This document shows, piece after piece, positions 1-7,977 of a stretch of 64,000 nt of DNA. The stretch is from Microbacterium sp. 70-16. Its GTDB lineage: Bacteria; Actinomycetota; Actinomycetes; Actinomycetales; Microbacteriaceae. The DNA lies in assembly GCF_001898315.1 (NCBI RefSeq), contig NZ_MKTQ01000029.1, positions 62,001-126,000 on the forward strand, given 5' to 3'. The notes under the pieces were generated by a model. It was given only the letters and a program-made list of their open reading frames with translations. It did not search any database and was not told the origin of the DNA. Made by a program: the position numbers and the translations under genes. Positions within the stretch are counted from its first letter, which is position 1. Every line of letters starts with the position of its first letter.

Positions 1-951
1 GACACCGGCCTTACTGACGTGTTCAGCGGCATATCGGAATCCGAGCTTGCAGCTCTGCTCGCGACCGCGGCAGGCACGCCGAACAGCGCAGTCCCCCTTC
101 TCAACGCCTCAGGACAGGCGCTCGGCCTCGCACAGCAGCCGACGGCGGACAAGGCGGCCGCCGCATCCCAGTTGTTGGCGCCGGTCGTCGCCGACGGACC
201 GGGATTGACCGTGAACCAGATCTCGCTCACCGCGTTCGATCTCGAAGGAGCTCTGCTCGCTGTCCAGAGTGGGCGCGCTCAGCTGCTCGACCAGCAGCTG
301 TCTTCGCAGCTCACGGATGTGCACAAGCGCAACGCCCGCGTCGCCACACTCAACAAGGCCATCTCGGCCCTCCGCGCATACGTCGCCGACCCGACTGACG
401 GATCGCTGGCCGTTGCAGTCACGACCGCAGGCGCGGCGGTGGAGTCGCACGATCTCCTCTCGGCGACGTCGGACTCGCCCGAGGCGAGAACGGCCGCCGC
501 CTCGCTCGTCGCATCGTTGCGCATCGAACTCGACTCCGTCACGAACACTCAGCAGACGGACATGCTGCGGCTGGCCAGCCTGTCGAACAAGCGCAATGAC
601 GCGTTCGACATGATGACCGACGTCTTCCAGAAGATGCTGGACTCGCGGTCGGCGATCATCGGCAGCATGCGGTCGACCCCGGTCTCGATCGGCACCGTCC
701 AGTGGGACAGTGGAGCCATCACCGGCCGCTTCGATCTCGCCGCCGTCGAGGACGGCGAGCACCACCTCATCATCACCTTCGACGACATCGGCCTCACAGT
801 GGTCGCCGCGGTCACCGTCGAGCGCCGCGAACTGGCAGCGACCGGCTTCGAGTCGAGTCCGGCTCCCTGGGTGGGTGCTGCCCTGCTTGTGCTCGGGGGC
901 GCGGCGCTGATCGGCTCATCTGTCCGGGCGAGGCGCCACGAGCACGTCTGA
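1..951 (+). CDS. cell-wall-anchored surface protein, 5' end cut by window
   Basis: The reading frame is open to base 1, so the true start and any signal peptide lie outside the window; the GTG at 19 is probably an internal Val. Residue numbers here count from that GTG. The C-terminus is a sortase sorting signal: LAATG (about 272-276), a hydrophobic segment (about 283-300) and an Arg/His-rich tail. LAxTG is the motif class used by class E sortases of actinobacteria, so the protein should be covalently linked to peptidoglycan. Residues about 85-215 are strongly helical with heptad-like spacing, followed by a short beta-rich segment before the anchor. I do not recognise the ectodomain. The sorting-signal call is firm; the role (adhesin or structural surface protein) is open. 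Confidence 0.75.
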   Translation, partial: DTGLTDVFSGISESELAALLATAAGTPNSAVPLLNASGQALGLAQQPTADKAAAASQLLAPVVADGPGLTVNQISLTAFDLEGALLAVQSGRAQLLDQQLSSQLTDVHKRNARVATLNKAISALRAYVADPTDGSLAVAVTTAGAAVESHDLLSATSDSPEARTAAASLVASLRIELDSVTNTQQTDMLRLASLSNKRNDAFDMMTDVFQKMLDSRSAIIGSMRSTPVSIGTVQWDSGAITGRFDLAAVEDGEHHLIITFDDIGLTVVAAVTVERRELAATGFESSPAPWVGAALLVLGGAALIGSSVRARRHEHV

Positions 952-981
952 CCTCGAACTGCAACGGGGATCGTGGCGTGA

Positions 982-1098
982 AAGCGGCGCCTGGGCTCAC
1001 ACCGTCGGCTCAATGTCGCCGACGGCCGTGACATCGGCGACACGACGACGCTCACCGACACCACCGTCCTGAGCGTCCTCTCGGCGCAGGTGAAGTGA
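982..1098 (+). pseudogene. possible C-terminal gene remnant
   Basis: A 38-codon stop-to-stop stretch just after the surface protein. From about 1012 it has G or C at nearly every third codon position and a plausible composition (rich in Asp, Thr, Val), but no start codon and no recognisable domain. It may be the decayed tail of a lost gene, or chance in GC-rich DNA. Confidence 0.2.
1014..1042. terminator. inverted repeat between convergent genes
   Basis: Nine-base arms TGTCGCCGA / TCGGCGACA with an 11-base loop lie between the convergent surface-protein and RidA-family genes. There is no U-tract, so a terminator role is inferred from position only. Confidence 0.3.
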
Positions 1099-1137
1099 GC
1101 ACGGCCGACGCGAGCGTCGCTGAAATGCGGCGCCGCG

Positions 1138-1596
1138 TCAGGCCCAGCTGAAGACGACCTCGACCTCGACGGGGCTGTCCAGGGGCAGGACCGGCACGCC
1201 CACAGCCGAGCGGGCGTGCCGTCCTGCCTCGCCGAAGATGTCGCCGAGCACTTCGCTGGCACCGTTGATGACGCCGGGCTGTCCGGTGAAATCGGGCACG
1301 GATGCCACGAACCCGGTGACCTTCACGACACCGACGAGACGGTCGACACCGCCGACGGCGGCGGCAGCCGCGGCGACGGCGTTCAGCGCGCTCTGGCGCG
1401 CGTAGGCCTTGGCATCCTCGGCGTCCACAGTGCCGCCGACCTTGCCGGTCGCGGGCAGCGAGCCCGCCACCATCGGCAGCTGCCCCGAGGTGTAGACGAG
1501 GTCGCCGTGCACCGTCGCGGGGAGGTACGCGGCTACCGGCGGAACGACGGACGGCAACTCGATGCCGAGCTCGGCGAGGCGGGCGGCCACGCTCAT
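1138..1596 (-). CDS. RidA family protein (YjgF/UK114)
   Basis: A 152-residue member of the RidA/YjgF/YER057c/UK114 family. Canonical RidA hydrolyses reactive enamine/imine intermediates from PLP enzymes, limiting their toxicity in the cytosol; subgroups differ in substrate. Family marks here are the N-terminal strand around VYTSGQLP, the Arg in HARSAVGV where the substrate-carboxylate-binding Arg of RidA sits, and the closing VEVEVVFSW strand. The start is the ATG at 1596: it overlaps the stop of the upstream DUF4177 gene as ATGA, indicating translational coupling. The frame continues upstream without a stop, but that part runs antiparallel to and within the DUF4177 gene and has no family similarity. 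Family assignment is confident; the exact substrate is not. Confidence 0.9.
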   Translation of the reverse strand: MSVAARLAELGIELPSVVPPVAAYLPATVHGDLVYTSGQLPMVAGSLPATGKVGGTVDAEDAKAYARQSALNAVAAAAAAVGGVDRLVGVVKVTGFVASVPDFTGQPGVINGASEVLGDIFGEAGRHARSAVGVPVLPLDSPVEVEVVFSWA

Positions 1597-1814
1597 GCCT
1601 GACCGCCCTCGAACTGCTGCGCGGCGACGGCCGCAGCATCCAGCCCGGCGTTGGCGGCACCGCCGCCGGCGGGACGCTTGAAGTAGGCGACGAGCCCACC
1701 CTCGGGGCCGGGGACGATCTGCACGAGCTCCCAGCCCTGCTTGCCCCAGTTGTTCAAGATGGCTGCCGTGTTGTGGATCAGCAGCGGCGTCGTGAGGTAC
1801 TCCCACGTGATCAT
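1593..1814 (-). CDS. DUF4177-like small protein
   Basis: A 73-residue protein. The N-terminal core (TWEYLTTPLL ... WGKQGWELVQIVP) matches the short DUF4177-type fold in which a strand with WEY precedes an NxxGxxGWELV motif. Function of the family is unknown. The ATG at 1814 is preceded by AGGAG at normal spacing, which sets the start downstream of a longer in-frame possibility. The gene leads a two-gene unit with the RidA-family gene through a 4-base overlap, and is divergent from the penicillin-binding protein gene about 100 bases away. The C-terminal 25 residues are Ala/Gly-rich and probably disordered. Confidence 0.75.
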   Translation of the reverse strand: MITWEYLTTPLLIHNTAAILNNWGKQGWELVQIVPGPEGGLVAYFKRPAGGGAANAGLDAAAVAAQQFEGGQA

Positions 1815-1899
1815 GAGGGGCTCCTGTGGTGGTGGATCGCGGTCGGGCCGCCGCCGATACGCACGCCGGCGCATCAAGGCTTCGCCCAGGGTTTTCCCT

Positions 1900-1905
1900 T
1901 ACGAT
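1900..1905 (+). promoter_or_regulatory. -10 hexamer TACGAT, leaderless promoter
   Basis: TACGAT fits the actinobacterial TANNNT -10 element and ends 7 bases before the ATG at 1913. Transcription starting 6-7 bases downstream of it would begin at or next to the start codon. No convincing Shine-Dalgarno sequence is present. The -35 region is weak. Confidence 0.55.
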
Positions 1906-1912
1906 CAAGCCT

Positions 1913-4540
1913 ATGCCCCATGTGAATAGGACAGCCACCGGCGTGCTCGGAGGCCTCGCAGGCCTCGTCGGACTGAGCGTCGTCGCCGGTGTTCTCGTGA
2001 CCGCGACGGTGACCCCCGCACTCGCCGTCTCGGGCTACGCGGCCACGAGCGCCCTCGACTCGTTCGACAACATGCCCAGCGTGCTCGAGATCGACCCGCT
2101 CATGCTGCCGACCGAGATCTACCGCAAGGATTCTGCGGGCAACGACGTGCTGATGGCCGAGTTCTACGACCAGAACCGCATCCCCGTCACCTACGACGAG
2201 GTCAACCCCGTCATGTACGAGGCGATGGTCTCGAGTGAAGACAAGAACTTCTACACGCACGGTGGCGTCGACTTCGTCGGCACCCTCAGCGCACTCGTCG
2301 GCAACGCCTCCAGCGGCGGCAACCGCGGTGGCTCGACGATCACGCAGCAGTACGTCAAGAACGTGCTGCAGCAGAACTGTGAGACGCAGGCCAACGGCGA
2401 CCAGGATCTCGTCGACGCGTGCTACGCCGCGACGACGGTGAACTCGGGCACCGAGGGCTACCAGCGCAAGCTGCAGGAGATGCGGTACGCGATCCAGGTC
2501 GAGAAGCAGTACTCCAAAGAAGAGATCCTGCTCGGCTACCTGAACATCACCAACTTCGGCGGCACGGTGTACGGCATCGGCGCAGCCGCCGAGCACTACT
2601 TCGGCGTCTCGGCCGCCGACCTCACGATCGCGCAGGCGGCGACCATCGCCGGCATGGTGCAAGAGCCCAACACGTTCCGCATCGACCAGCCGGGCGGCAC
2701 CACGACCGACAAGGCCGGCAACGCGGTCAACGGTGAGGCGGACGGCTACTCGCTGACCCTCGACCGCCGCAACTACGTGCTCGGGCGCATGCTCGAAGAC
2801 GGCAAGATCTCGCAGGCCGAGTACGACGAGGCCTACGCGACCCCCATCACTCCGAACATCGTGAACCGCCAGCAGGGTTGCCAGATGGCATCGGGCGCCG
2901 AGTTCTTCTGCGAGTACGTCGTCTCGATCATCAAGAGCGACCCCGCCTTCGGAGACGAAGACGAGCGCGCGCTCAACCTGCGTCGCGGCGGCTTCAAGGT
3001 CTACACGACGCTCGACCCCGACCTGCAGCAGACCGCGAACGACGCGATCTCGATCGTCCCCGCGACCGTCAGCTACATGGACCTCGGCTCGTCGGGCGTC
3101 CAGGTCGAGGTCGGCACCGGCCGTATCCTCTCGATGGTGCAGAACCGGCCCTACAGCGCGACGGGCACCGAAGAAGGCAAGACTCCCGTCAACTACAACG
3201 TGCGCGAGGCCAACGGCGGCAGCATCGGACACTCCGCCGGCTCGACGTACAAGGTCTTCAGCCTGCTCAACTGGCTGCAGCAGGGCAGGTCCGTCAACGA
3301 GGTGATCAACGGTCGCATCGGCGTCAAGAAGGTGCAGACCTGTGACGGCGCAACCCAGAGCGTCCCCGCCGACAACACCGGCGTGGCAGGCCACATCGGC
3401 AACTTCGAGAACAGCAGCGGCTACACCGGCACGATCTACAACTTCACCCGCGACTCGCTCAACTCGGGCTTCCTGGCGATGGCCGAGCAGCTGAGCGTGT
3501 GCTCGACAAACGAGGTCGCCGGCCAGATGGGCGTCACGTGGGGCGACGGCACGCCGCTCACCTCGGTGCCCTCGTGGTCGACCGACCCCGCCAACGCGCC
3601 GTACAACGTGCTCGGCTCGTCGGCCGTCGCGCCGCTGGACATGGCCGAGGCCTACGCCGCGATCGCCGCGAACGGCGTGCTGTGCCAGCCGAAGTCGATC
3701 GACAAGGCGCTGGATGCCGACGGCAACGACATCACGCCGCAGACCACCTGCAACCAGGCGCTGACCACAGAGGTCGCCTCGACGGCGGCGTACACGCTCG
3801 TCGGCGTCATGAGCGGCACCGGTGTGGGCGCGCGCATCGGCGATGGTGTGCCGGTCTTCGGCAAGACCGGTATCCACCAGTACGAGCAGACCTGGATGGA
3901 CGGCTCGTCGACGAAGGTCGCGACGGTCGTCTGGGTCGGCAACGCGACGGGTGCGGCCAAGCTCAACCTGTACCGCGAGAACGGGTGGCAGCTCTCGCGC
4001 ATCCGCAACGCGATCTGGCCGGCGATGCAGGGTGCCGCCAACGCCAAGTACGGCGGCGACAACTTCCCCGATCCGGCAGCCGAGCTCACCAAGCGGGTGC
4101 TGACCGACCTGCCGAGCGTCATCGGTATGACGGTCGACCAGGCGACGACGACTCTTGAGGCCGCTGGATTCTCGGTGACTGTCGGCGACGCGGTCGACGG
4201 TGTCGAGGCAGCCGGCACCATCGTCCAGCAGGATCCCGCGGCCGGAAAGGTCGGTGGCGGCACGACCGTCACGATCAACCCGAGCAATGGGAACGGGCTG
4301 ACCGTGCCCGCCGTCAGCGGCACGCTGAGCAGCGCCACCCAGACGCTGCGGTCGGCCGGGTTCAGCGATATCAGCAGCTCGTGCACGCAGCGTGACAGCG
4401 CTTCGGACGAGGGTACGGTCACCGGCACCGATCCGTCGGCCGGCACGGTCGTCTCGCGCAGCGCGTCGATCACGATCAACTACCAGGCGAAGTCCTGCGG
4501 CAACAGCAACCGCGGCAACAACAACGGCAACAACGGGTGA
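1913..4540 (+). CDS. class A penicillin-binding protein with PASTA domains
   Basis: A bifunctional peptidoglycan synthase of 875 residues acting on the outer face of the membrane. In order: a transmembrane segment at about 10-38; a GT51 glycosyltransferase domain with catalytic Glu109 in SSEDKNF and the RGGSTITQQ motif at 138-146; a transpeptidase domain with Ser444 in AGSTYK (SxxK), SLN at 515-517 and KTG at 651-653; two PASTA repeats at about 733-790 and 796-857; and an Asn/Gly-rich tail. All catalytic motifs are present. This matches the PonA-like enzymes of actinobacteria. The ATG at 1913 was chosen because the frame upstream carries no signal anchor and a -10 hexamer sits 7 bases before it. 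Its stop overlaps the start of the next gene by 4 bases (GTGA), so the two are co-translated. Confidence 0.95.
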   Translation: MPHVNRTATGVLGGLAGLVGLSVVAGVLVTATVTPALAVSGYAATSALDSFDNMPSVLEIDPLMLPTEIYRKDSAGNDVLMAEFYDQNRIPVTYDEVNPVMYEAMVSSEDKNFYTHGGVDFVGTLSALVGNASSGGNRGGSTITQQYVKNVLQQNCETQANGDQDLVDACYAATTVNSGTEGYQRKLQEMRYAIQVEKQYSKEEILLGYLNITNFGGTVYGIGAAAEHYFGVSAADLTIAQAATIAGMVQEPNTFRIDQPGGTTTDKAGNAVNGEADGYSLTLDRRNYVLGRMLEDGKISQAEYDEAYATPITPNIVNRQQGCQMASGAEFFCEYVVSIIKSDPAFGDEDERALNLRRGGFKVYTTLDPDLQQTANDAISIVPATVSYMDLGSSGVQVEVGTGRILSMVQNRPYSATGTEEGKTPVNYNVREANGGSIGHSAGSTYKVFSLLNWLQQGRSVNEVINGRIGVKKVQTCDGATQSVPADNTGVAGHIGNFENSSGYTGTIYNFTRDSLNSGFLAMAEQLSVCSTNEVAGQMGVTWGDGTPLTSVPSWSTDPANAPYNVLGSSAVAPLDMAEAYAAIAANGVLCQPKSIDKALDADGNDITPQTTCNQALTTEVASTAAYTLVGVMSGTGVGARIGDGVPVFGKTGIHQYEQTWMDGSSTKVATVVWVGNATGAAKLNLYRENGWQLSRIRNAIWPAMQGAANAKYGGDNFPDPAAELTKRVLTDLPSVIGMTVDQATTTLEAAGFSVTVGDAVDGVEAAGTIVQQDPAAGKVGGGTTVTINPSNGNGLTVPAVSGTLSSATQTLRSAGFSDISSSCTQRDSASDEGTVTGTDPSAGTVVSRSASITINYQAKSCGNSNRGNNNGNNG

Positions 4541-5493
4541 CCGTCTCCGCGCCGCGCACCGCCCTCGCCGCCGCCTCGGCGGTGGGGGCGGTGGGAGTCG
4601 GCGCCGTCGTGTGGGGAACCTGCATCGAGCGGTTCCTGTTCACGGTGCGCCGCCACGACCTCGCCGTGCTCCCCGCCGGATCGCCGTCGCTGACGGTGCT
4701 GCACCTGTCCGATGCGCACATGGCGCCGTGGCAGCATCGCAAGCAGGCGTGGATCGCGCGGCTTGCCGAGCACGTGCAGCCCGACCTCGTGATCAACACG
4801 GGCGACAACCTCGGGCATGAGGACGGGCTGCGGGGCATCCGCACCGCTTTCGCGCCGCTGCGCGGCGTGCCGGGCCTGTTCGTGCACGGATCGAACGATG
4901 TCATCGGCCCGTCCGGCCGCAATCCCCTGCGGTACTTCCAGGGGCCGTCGCAGCGCAACGACCGCGGCGTCGACCTCGACACGGCGGCGATGGACGCCTT
5001 CTTCACCGACGAGCTCGGCTGGAACGATCTCGACAACACCGCCGCGACGATGACCGTCGCGGGACTGCGCGTCGACGCCTTCGGCGTCGACGACGCGCAC
5101 CGCGACTGGGACGAGCTGGACGCACTGCCCGCGGCGATCGCGCAGATGCGGCGGCGGCCGCTGCTGCGGCCCGCCGCCACCGCTGCGCTGACCCTCGGCG
5201 TCACGCACGCGCCGTACCGCCGCGTGCTCGACCGGTTCGTCGACCTCGGCGCCGATGTGCTGCTCGCGGGGCACACGCACGGCGGCCAGGTGCGCATCCC
5301 GTTCTCCCCCTCGGCGCTCGTCGCGAACTGCGACATCCCCTTGGACCAGGCGCGCGGCATGAGCACGTGGACCCACGACGGGCGCACCGTGCCGCTGAAC
5401 GTGTCGGCGGGGCTCGGACACTCGATCTACGCGCCGGTGCGATTCGGCTGCCGGCCGGAGGCATCCGTTCTCACCCTGCGCGCGGTCAACTGA
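4537..5493 (+). CDS. metallophosphoesterase
   Basis: A 318-residue calcineurin-like phosphoesterase with a hydrophobic N-terminal segment (about 8-28) that probably anchors it to the membrane. The metal-binding blocks are complete: Asp59 and His61 in LSDAHM, GDN at 89-91, the Asn of GSND at 119-121, and GHTHGGQ at 245-251 near the C-terminus. It resembles the YaeI/YkuE group, some of which act on lipid-linked phosphates in the envelope; substrate specificity cannot be read here. The GTG start at 4537 overlaps the PBP stop, so it is expressed with a cell-wall synthase. That makes an envelope role plausible but is only inference. Confidence 0.88.
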   Translation: MTVSAPRTALAAASAVGAVGVGAVVWGTCIERFLFTVRRHDLAVLPAGSPSLTVLHLSDAHMAPWQHRKQAWIARLAEHVQPDLVINTGDNLGHEDGLRGIRTAFAPLRGVPGLFVHGSNDVIGPSGRNPLRYFQGPSQRNDRGVDLDTAAMDAFFTDELGWNDLDNTAATMTVAGLRVDAFGVDDAHRDWDELDALPAAIAQMRRRPLLRPAATAALTLGVTHAPYRRVLDRFVDLGADVLLAGHTHGGQVRIPFSPSALVANCDIPLDQARGMSTWTHDGRTVPLNVSAGLGHSIYAPVRFGCRPEASVLTLRAVN

Positions 5494-5561
5494 TCGTGCG
5501 CGGCCGATTCGCGCCGACCCGATTCGTGCCTGGCCGATTCGTGCACAGCCGCGGAACACTG

Positions 5562-5567
5562 TAGACT
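5562..5567 (+). promoter_or_regulatory. -10 hexamer TAGACT for tRNA-Pro
   Basis: TAGACT lies 13 bases before the mature tRNA-Pro 5' end, giving a transcript start a few bases upstream of the tRNA. The -35 region is not obvious. Confidence 0.45.
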
Positions 5568-5580
5568 CGGAGGGTTGCCA

Positions 5581-5654
5581 CGGGGTGTGGCGCAGCTTGG
5601 TAGCGCGCGTCGTTCGGGACGACGAGGCCGCAGGTTCAAATCCTGTCACCCCGA
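5581..5654 (+). tRNA. tRNA-Pro (anticodon CGG)
   Basis: A 74-base cloverleaf: acceptor stem CGGGGTG/CACCCCG, anticodon stem CGTCG/CGACG enclosing loop TTCGGGA (anticodon CGG), and a T-arm with GGTTCAAATCC. Discriminator base is A at 5654. The 3' CCA is not encoded (the next bases are CAG). It reads the common proline codon CCG. A hairpin terminator follows directly. Confidence 0.97.
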
Positions 5655-5659
5655 CAGCT

Positions 5660-5686
5660 GAAGGGCTCCGCTATGCGGAGCCCTTC
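5660..5686 (+). terminator. Rho-independent-like hairpin after tRNA-Pro
   Basis: Eleven-base perfect arms GAAGGGCTCCG / CGGAGCCCTTC with a 5-base loop, followed by a short T-containing stretch. It lies between the tRNA and the HAD gene and should end the tRNA transcript. Confidence 0.8.
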
Positions 5687-5715
5687 GTTGCAGAACCCCC
5701 CGAAACGGAGCGCCG

Positions 5716-6480
5716 ATGACTTCCCCTCGCCTGGTCGCCTTCGACCTCGACGACACACTCGCCCCCTCCAAGAGCGCGATCGACCCGCGCATCGGCGAGC
5801 TGCTCATCGCCCTCGCCGAGCGTGTCGAGGTCGCCATCATCTCGGGCGGTCAGCTCGCACAGTTCACGAAGCAGGTCGTCGACCGCCTGCCCGCGACGAC
5901 TTCCACCGTGCTGAGTCGCATCCACCTCATGCCCACGTGCGGCACGCAGTACTACACGCTGTCCGCGTCGGGCATCGAGACCGTGTACACGCGGTCGCTG
6001 ACCGACGACGAGAAGACGCGCGCGCTGACCGCCGTCGAAGAAGAGGCACGGCGCCTGGGTCTGTGGGCGAGCGAGACGTGGGGCGACATCCTCGAAGACC
6101 GCGGATCGCAGATCACGTTCTCGGCGCTCGGCCAGAGCGCACCGTTGGATGCCAAGAAGGCGTGGGACCCGACCGGCGAGAAGAAGAACACGCTCCGCGC
6201 CGCCGTGGCTGACCGCATCCCCGACCTCGAGGTGCGCTCAGGTGGATCGACGTCGGTCGACATCACCCACCGCGGCATCGACAAGGCCTACGGCATGCGC
6301 CAGCTGGCCGAGCAGACGGGCATCCCGCTCGATGACATGCTCTTCGTCGGCGACCGCCTCGACCCCGACGGCAACGACTACCCCGTGCTCGCGATGGGTG
6401 TCGCCTGCCGCGCCGTCGAGGGCTGGGAAGAGACCGCCGACTTCCTCGACGAGCTCATCCCCACCCTCCCCGCGCGCTGA
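5716..6480 (+). CDS. HAD family hydrolase, phosphomannomutase-like (HAD-IIB)
   Basis: A 254-residue HAD superfamily phosphatase. Motif I is FDLDDTLA with nucleophile Asp10 and Asp12. Motif II is the IISGG segment near residue 40. The C-terminal motif IV is in GDRLDPDGNDYP. The overall layout, with a cap inserted after motif II and the GDxLxxxGND block, is that of HAD type IIB proteins, which include sugar-phosphate phosphatases and eukaryotic-type phosphomannomutases. Substrate is not deducible. CGGAG precedes the ATG at usual spacing. It stands alone between the tRNA-Pro terminator and a repeat-rich convergent junction with lldD. Confidence 0.85.
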   Translation: MTSPRLVAFDLDDTLAPSKSAIDPRIGELLIALAERVEVAIISGGQLAQFTKQVVDRLPATTSTVLSRIHLMPTCGTQYYTLSASGIETVYTRSLTDDEKTRALTAVEEEARRLGLWASETWGDILEDRGSQITFSALGQSAPLDAKKAWDPTGEKKNTLRAAVADRIPDLEVRSGGSTSVDITHRGIDKAYGMRQLAEQTGIPLDDMLFVGDRLDPDGNDYPVLAMGVACRAVEGWEETADFLDELIPTLPAR

Positions 6481-6660
6481 CGGCGGGCGCGGCGGGGTGC
6501 GCGGCGATGCCTCGGCGGCCCGTCCCGCACCCCGCCCACCCCACCCTCATCCGCGAGACTGCAGTGGTGCACCGAGACTGCACGCGACGGCTGCTGTCTC
6601 GGTGCACCACTGCTGTTTCGGCGTCGGGGCGGGGTGCGGCGGCCCGCGCGCTGACGGCGG
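6471..6660. repeat. hairpin-rich intergenic element flanked by 16-base direct repeats
   Basis: The 16-base sequence CGCGCGCTGACGGCGG occurs at 6471-6486 (containing the HAD stop codon) and again at 6645-6660. Between the copies are two perfect inverted repeats: 11-base arms at 6491-6501/6526-6536, and 18-base arms at 6561-6578/6596-6613 with a 17-base loop. GAGACTGCA also recurs at 6555 and 6574. The element sits between convergent genes, so it could act as a bidirectional terminator; the flanking duplication also suggests a small inserted element. No coding potential seen. Confidence 0.6.
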
Positions 6661-7950
6661 TCAGGCCTTCGCGCGAGCGGGGGTGCGACGGGCGGGAGTG
6701 GCGGCCGCTCCCCCAACACCCGCGATGGGCGTGAGGCGCTGCAGCTGCGTCACGTGGCGCGGCTCGAGCTCGGCGAGCGTCGAGACGCCGAGCAGCTTCA
6801 TCGTGCGCTCGATCTCGGTGCGCAGGATCTCGATCGTGCGGTCGACGCCGCGGCGCCCACCCGCCATCAGCCCGTACAGGTAGGCACGGCCGATCAGGGT
6901 GAACTTCGCGCCGAGCGCGACGGATGCCACGATGTCGGCGCCGTTCATGATGCCGGTGTCGACCATGATCGTGGAATCCTTGCCGACTTCGCGCACGACC
7001 TGCGGCAGCAGGTGGAACGGGATCGGCGCACGGTCGAGCTGGCGTCCGCCGTGGTTCGACAGCACGATGCCGTCGACGCCGAGGTCGATCAGGCGCTTCG
7101 AGTCGGCGACGTTCTGGACGCCCTTGATGACGATCTTCCCGGGCCACATCGAGCGGATGACCTCGAGGTCTTCGTAGCTGATCGTGGGGTCCATCGCGGC
7201 GTTGAGCAGCTCGCCCACGGTGCCGCCGGTCGTCGTCAGCGACGCGAACTCGAGGCTCGGCGTCGTGAGGAAGTCGATCCACCACCACGGCCGCGGGATC
7301 GCGTTGATGATCGTGCCGAGCGTCAGCTGCGGCGGGATCGAGAAGCCGTTGCGCTTGTCGCGCAGGCGCGCGCCGGCAACCGGAGTGTCGACGGTGAACA
7401 TGAGCGTGTCGAAGCCCGCCTTCGCGGCCCGCTCGACGAGTCCGTACGAGATCTCACGCTCGCGCATGACGTACAGCTGGAACCAGTTGCGCCCATGCGG
7501 GTTCGCGGCGCGCACGTTCTCGATCGAGGTCGTCCCGAGGGTCGAGAGGGTGAACGGGATGCCCGCGGCGCCCGCCGCCCCCGCTCCGGCGATCTCGCCC
7601 TCGGTCTGCATGAGCCGCGTGAACCCGGTCGGGGCGATGCCGAACGGCAGCGCCGACGGGCCGCCGAGGATCTCGGTCGAGGTGTCGACGTCGGCCGCCG
7701 GGCGGAGGATGTCGGGGTGGAACTCGATGTCTTCGAACGCCTGGCGGGCGCGCGCGAGCGACAGCTCGCCCTCGGCGGCGCCGTCGGTGTAGTCGAAGGC
7801 GGCCTTGGGGGTGCGGCGCTTCGCGATCGCGCGGAGGTCCGCGATCGTCAGCGCGCCGTCGAGGCGCCGCTTCACGCCGTCGAGCTCGGGCTTCTTGAAC
7901 TGCATGAGCTCGAGCAGTTCGGGGATCTTGGGCAGCTGACGCTGAACCAT
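6661..7950 (-). CDS. lldD: FMN-dependent L-lactate dehydrogenase / alpha-hydroxy-acid oxidase
   Basis: A 429-residue member of the FMN-dependent alpha-hydroxy acid dehydrogenase family, which oxidises L-lactate to pyruvate and, in the LldD type, passes electrons to the membrane quinone pool. Seen in the sequence: a complete TIM-barrel-length protein, the substrate/FMN signature SNHGGRQLD at 298-306 (catalytic His300 and substrate-binding Arg303), and FMN-contacting segments PFGIAPTGF and FQLYVMR. AAAGG lies 6 bases before the ATG. A GntR/FadR-type regulator gene is 27 bases upstream on the same strand, the usual LldR-lldD arrangement. The C-terminal 20 residues are Ala/Arg-rich and nonconserved. 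A related 2-hydroxy acid oxidase is the main alternative. Confidence 0.9.
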   Translation of the reverse strand: MVQRQLPKIPELLELMQFKKPELDGVKRRLDGALTIADLRAIAKRRTPKAAFDYTDGAAEGELSLARARQAFEDIEFHPDILRPAADVDTSTEILGGPSALPFGIAPTGFTRLMQTEGEIAGAGAAGAAGIPFTLSTLGTTSIENVRAANPHGRNWFQLYVMREREISYGLVERAAKAGFDTLMFTVDTPVAGARLRDKRNGFSIPPQLTLGTIINAIPRPWWWIDFLTTPSLEFASLTTTGGTVGELLNAAMDPTISYEDLEVIRSMWPGKIVIKGVQNVADSKRLIDLGVDGIVLSNHGGRQLDRAPIPFHLLPQVVREVGKDSTIMVDTGIMNGADIVASVALGAKFTLIGRAYLYGLMAGGRRGVDRTIEILRTEIERTMKLLGVSTLAELEPRHVTQLQRLTPIAGVGGAAATPARRTPARAKA

Positions 7951-7977
7951 GGTGTGCCTTTCGGGTGTCAGGATGTG

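Noticed and set aside
1..951. Type III secretion tip-like protein
   Set aside because: Similarity is only a general helical-hairpin impression; a cell-wall-anchored actinobacterial protein has no such apparatus here.
1874..3877. Long minus-strand frame (over 600 codons) antisense to the penicillin-binding protein gene
   Set aside because: Translation is Arg/Val/Asp/His-rich with no domain; mirror frame created by high GC3 of the true gene.
5581..5654. Integration (att) site at tRNA-Pro, and at tRNA-Ser
   Set aside because: I see no duplicated tRNA 3' end or integrase within the window for either tRNA gene.
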